A DNA stretch of 64,000 bases, from the NCBI GenBank assembly GCA_944327255.1, contig CALVHA010000011.1, positions 1 through 64,000 on the forward strand, in the 5' to 3' direction. Made by a program: the position numbers and the translations under genes. Under the pieces are notes generated by a model, which did not search any database, was not told where the DNA came from, and saw nothing but the letters and a program-made list of their open reading frames with translations. This document shows, piece by piece, positions 61,076-64,000 of the stretch (the first letter of the stretch is position 1; the number at the start of each line of letters is the position of its first letter). The DNA is from Candidatus Gastranaerophilales bacterium (GTDB lineage Bacteria > Cyanobacteriota > Vampirovibrionia > Gastranaerophilales > Gastranaerophilaceae).

Positions 61076-62494
61076 ATGTACAATCCTAAATCACATAAGG
61101 CGGAAGATTTTATCTGTCATGAGGAAGTTATAGAAACGATTGCTTACGCTGACAAAAATAAAAATAATATTGAACTTATAGATAAAATTCTGGAAAAGGC
61201 AAGAAAAGAAAAAGGGCTTACACATAGAGAAGCTTCTGTTTTACTTGCCTGCGATATTCCTGAAAAAAACGACGAAATTTTTAAACTTGCAGAAAAAATA
61301 AAGAAAGATTACTATGGGAACAGAGTTGTGTTGTTTGCTCCGCTTTATCTGTCAAACTACTGCGTAAACGGGTGTGTATATTGTCCTTATCACAAGCAAA
61401 ATGAGCATATTCCGAGAAAAAAACTTACACAAGAAGAAATAAGGCAAGAAGTCATTGCTCTTCAGGATATGGGGCATAAACGTCTTGCAATCGAATCGGG
61501 AGAAGATCCCGTAAATAATCCGATTGAATATATTTTGGACTCAATTAAAACCATATACAGTGTAAAACATAAAAACGGGGCAATAAGACGTGTAAATGTC
61601 AATATTGCAGCTACAACTGTTGAGAACTACAAAAAGCTGCACGATGTCGGCATCGGAACTTATGTTTTATTTCAGGAAACATACAATAAAGAAAGTTATG
61701 AAAAACTTCATCCGACAGGTCCTAAACACAACTATGCCTACCACACTGAAGCAATGGACAGAGCGATGGAAGCCGGAATTGATGACGTAAGTTTAGGAGT
61801 ACTATTTGGACTTGAGTCATATAAATATGAATTTGCAGCACTTCTAATGCACGCAGAACACCTTGAAGCAGCTTACGGTGTTGGACCTCATGCAATAAGT
61901 GTCCCAAGAATACGAAAAGCAGACGACATAGATCCTAATGTATTTGATAATGGAATAGATGATGATACATTCGCCAAAATTGTGGCTTGTATTAGAATCT
62001 CTGTTCCATATACTGGAATGATTATTTCAACAAGAGAAAGCCAAAAATGCAGGGAAAGACTTTTACACTTGGGCATCTCTCAAATCAGCGGAGGTTCAAA
62101 AACCAGTGTCGGAGGATATTTTAAACCTATGCCAGAAGATGAAAATTCTGCACAATTCGATATTTCGGACAGAAGACCCCTGGATGAAGTGATGAGATGG
62201 CTTATAGATTTGGGCTACATACCAAGTTTTTGTACAGCTTGCTATAGAAAGGGGAGAACCGGTGAAAGATTTATGGAAATATGTAAGAATGAACAAATCC
62301 ATAATTTCTGTGACCCAAACGCCCTGATGACTCTAAAAGAATACATTGAAGACTATGCATCTGAAGAAACAAAAAACGCAGGGGAAAAATTAATTGAAAG
62401 AGAATTGAAGCTCTTTAATGATAAAAAACTTGAAGATGATTTAGCTGATAAACTAAATAAAATAGAATCTGGAGAAAGAGATTTCAGGTACTAA
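61076..62494 (+). CDS. hydG: [FeFe]-hydrogenase maturase HydG
   Basis: A radical SAM tyrosine lyase that makes the CO and CN ligands of the hydrogenase H-cluster. The SAM cluster motif CVNGCVYC (Cys96, 100, 103) and the C-terminal auxiliary cluster motif CX2CX22C (Cys386, 389, 412) are both exact. At 472 residues it is full length. This separates it from ThiH, which lacks the C-terminal site. HydE, HydF and the hydrogenase itself are not in the window. AGGGGAG lies before the ATG. The gene suggests hydrogen metabolism and strict anaerobic life. The stop overlaps the convergent gene by 4 bases. Confidence 0.96.
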   Translation: MYNPKSHKAEDFICHEEVIETIAYADKNKNNIELIDKILEKARKEKGLTHREASVLLACDIPEKNDEIFKLAEKIKKDYYGNRVVLFAPLYLSNYCVNGCVYCPYHKQNEHIPRKKLTQEEIRQEVIALQDMGHKRLAIESGEDPVNNPIEYILDSIKTIYSVKHKNGAIRRVNVNIAATTVENYKKLHDVGIGTYVLFQETYNKESYEKLHPTGPKHNYAYHTEAMDRAMEAGIDDVSLGVLFGLESYKYEFAALLMHAEHLEAAYGVGPHAISVPRIRKADDIDPNVFDNGIDDDTFAKIVACIRISVPYTGMIISTRESQKCRERLLHLGISQISGGSKTSVGGYFKPMPEDENSAQFDISDRRPLDEVMRWLIDLGYIPSFCTACYRKGRTGERFMEICKNEQIHNFCDPNALMTLKEYIEDYASEETKNAGEKLIERELKLFNDKKLEDDLADKLNKIESGERDFRY

Positions 62495-63396
62495 AATATT
62501 CTAAAACGTTTATAGACTTTCAGCCCTTCAAATCGGAGGGCTTTATTGTCTTTGGCACCGACTTCTACAATCCCGCGCCTGATGTTTTTTTCTAAAAACT
62601 CACCACATGGTGCAAATTTATCAGTAACATACACTCTGTATGGGTTAACAACATAAAATTTACTTTTATCTTGGATATAAACAGGCATAAAAGGATGAAA
62701 TGCCCTTGCATGAGAATGGATTTCTTCTGCAGTTTCATTTGTGAAATCAAGAGTCATCTCTTCAGGCTTAATATTTGAATAATAAGTTGCCCTTGATTCA
62801 TCCTGCTGAATCGGTACAATAAAACCGGTTTTCAGCTTGTGTAGAAGTTCTGCACAAATTAATCTTGCCCTAAATACAGTTTTATTTTTAAGTTCCTTTG
62901 AAGTATCTCCATCAAGTATTTCGACCTCTCCTTGGGCGAGAATTGGTCCCGCATCAAATCTTTCGCTCATAAGGTGGAAAGTGACACCGGATTTTTTTTC
63001 ACCGTGCCAAATAGCTTGAAGATATGGATTAGGTCCTCGGTATTTTGGTAGAAGAGAAGGATGAACATTAATAGTTCCAATTACAGGTAAATTTATTATT
63101 TCCGGTTTAAATTTTTCCCTCCAGGTTCCTACAAGCATAACATCAACATTAAGCTTTAATATTTCTCGTTTAAAATCTTCCGAATTAACTGATCTGCACT
63201 TAATATCATAAATTTTATGTTTTTTCATCAATGTAAGCTCAGGAGAACTTCTGAAAAAATCGTTAATCCATAATCTTAGGGGACTATAAAGCAGGCGGTC
63301 ATAGCGAAAAACTCCTGCAATATCAACATCCGCAAGCATCGCTCCTCTTATTAAATTAGCAAGCATTTCGCCTTTTCCAATAATAACGACTTTCAT
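62491..63396 (-). CDS. Methionyl-tRNA formyltransferase-like protein
   Basis: A 301-residue 10-formyltetrahydrofolate-dependent transferase. The formyltransferase core INVHPSLLPKYRGPNPYLQ and GVTFHLMSERFDAGPILAQ shows the Asn, His and Asp of the active site. A C-terminal Fmt-like domain (about 205-301) is present. However the N-terminus is VVIIGKGEMLANLIRG instead of the usual Fmt GTPxFA, and the long helical insert RLWINDFFRSSPELT is atypical. It could be the cell's Fmt or a paralogue acting on another amine, such as a sugar. The gene begins 3 bases after the metalloprotease stop, so the two are co-transcribed. Confidence 0.8.
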   Translation of the reverse strand: MKVVIIGKGEMLANLIRGAMLADVDIAGVFRYDRLLYSPLRLWINDFFRSSPELTLMKKHKIYDIKCRSVNSEDFKREILKLNVDVMLVGTWREKFKPEIINLPVIGTINVHPSLLPKYRGPNPYLQAIWHGEKKSGVTFHLMSERFDAGPILAQGEVEILDGDTSKELKNKTVFRARLICAELLHKLKTGFIVPIQQDESRATYYSNIKPEEMTLDFTNETAEEIHSHARAFHPFMPVYIQDKSKFYVVNPYRVYVTDKFAPCGEFLEKNIRRGIVEVGAKDNKALRFEGLKVYKRFRIF

Positions 63397-63399
63397 AAT

Positions 63400-64000
63400 T
63401 TATCCATTACCAGGCCTGTTTTTTGGGTTTTTCTTAAAAAATTCCTGAGCCTGCGGCGACAGGGAAACATTTTGCAATGACATATGATACATATGTAAAA
63501 GGGCTATATTTTCAGTTTCCTCCAGCAAATCCCGTTTAGGTAGCTGCATTGAGCTCTTAACCTTCTCAAATTCACTAGGAGCATTCTTCAACATAATCCG
63601 CTCAATAATTTGATCTATATCACTTCCGCCAACTCCATATCTTGAAGCAATTTCAGAAGGAGTCGCTCCTTGCGGAAATTTATACAACCAATTAATGGTA
63701 AGTACATCTCCTTCAGAAACCTTATGCACACCTTTCTGATGGGGAGTATACATAATATCCGTTTTGTAAGGGCTGTGTCCAAGCCCAATTGCATGCCCAA
63801 TTTCGTGTAAAATTGTATGATAAACTTCACTCTCATCTGAATAATCATTATGAATCAAACCGTCAGTGAGTCCAATAGCAACTTCTGCACCATAGAGTCT
63901 ATTATTTGGGTCGTAACTAAAATAACAGTGTCCGAGCGCCTTTCGTTCAACCCGCTTCCAATCAATATTAATATTAGACTCAAGAAGCACATTGGTGACG
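63400..64000 (-). CDS. Matrixin-like zinc metalloprotease (5' end cut by window edge)
   Basis: The C-terminal 200 residues of a metzincin peptidase (M10-like). The zinc motif HEIGHAIGLGHSP with the third His, followed by the Met-turn IMYTP, is complete. AEVAIGLTDGLIHND upstream is the usual Ca/zinc strand region. After the catalytic domain there is a C-terminal extension of about 110 residues with an acidic helical part. The frame is open to the window edge, so the start and any signal peptide are not visible. Such enzymes are usually exported. It precedes the formyltransferase gene by 3 bases, an unusual partner. Confidence 0.85.
   Translation of the reverse strand, partial: VTNVLLESNINIDWKRVERKALGHCYFSYDPNNRLYGAEVAIGLTDGLIHNDYSDESEVYHTILHEIGHAIGLGHSPYKTDIMYTPHQKGVHKVSEGDVLTINWLYKFPQGATPSEIASRYGVGGSDIDQIIERIMLKNAPSEFEKVKSSMQLPKRDLLEETENIALLHMYHMSLQNVSLSPQAQEFFKKNPKNRPGNG

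Noticed and set aside
1..64000. CRISPR array, insertion sequence, prophage or rRNA.
   Set aside because: No regularly spaced short repeats, transposase, phage structural gene or rRNA motif was found; the only large repeats are inside the autotransporter gene.

Overview
The window is an A/T-rich stretch of a diderm bacterial chromosome, densely coded with housekeeping, envelope and lineage-restricted genes. An outer membrane is implied by a very large autotransporter (9717-26012), a TolC-type channel (26524-27822) and GDP-mannose enzymes. HydG points to hydrogenase-based fermentation, and no photosynthesis gene is present. Several hypothetical proteins look like those of the non-photosynthetic gut sister group of Cyanobacteria (Vampirovibrionia/Melainabacteria, order Gastranaerophilales). 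That placement is inference from gene content and protein style; no search was run.

Layout. 1-6779, minus strand: a truncated alpha-glucan phosphorylase-like gene, a PLP-dependent methionine gamma-lyase-like enzyme, a small membrane protein, tRNA-Pro(CGG), a tRNA-dihydrouridine synthase, a periplasmic TPR protein and a 45-residue peptide gene. 6965-9683, plus strand: infC with an apparent ATC start, tRNA-Phe, a small membrane protein and a split-HNH protein. 9717-26012, minus strand: a passenger protein of about 5,430 residues built from about seven related modules, one of them recently duplicated at DNA level. 26138-36360: TolC, a zinc-ribbon protein, three lineage-specific proteins, ManC, an isocitrate/isopropylmalate dehydrogenase, SerS and two membrane proteins. 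36409-47669, plus strand: a Ski2-like helicase, a glycosyltransferase, a phosphodiester glycosidase-like protein, a CHASE2-GGDEF cyclase with a small upstream gene, homoserine kinase, and an MnmC-like methyltransferase overlapping a FAD oxidoreductase. 47656-55659: a CoA-disulfide-reductase/NADH-oxidase-like flavoprotein, an orphan sugar-type ABC permease, a phosphohexomutase, an XRE regulator and more lineage-specific proteins. 55771-64000: NadD-YqeK, a HerA-like protein with a UvrD-type tail, an UPF0173 hydrolase, RibD, HydG, a formyltransferase and a truncated matrixin-like metalloprotease.

Working together. ManC (30942-32324) and the phosphomannomutase/phosphoglucomutase-type enzyme (50280-51755) can supply GDP-mannose. 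NadD and YqeK form the usual pair. tRNA modification is represented by Dus and the MnmC-like enzyme. Many promoters carry an extended -10 (TGnTATAAT). Several genes lack a Shine-Dalgarno sequence and have a -10 box ending 6-8 bases before the ATG, which suggests leaderless transcripts.

The least explained items are the split-HNH protein, the HerA-like protein that has lost its Walker A and gained a UvrD-like tail, the phosphorylase-like protein with Ser in place of the cofactor lysine, and the modular giant autotransporter. No CRISPR array, transposase or prophage was seen.
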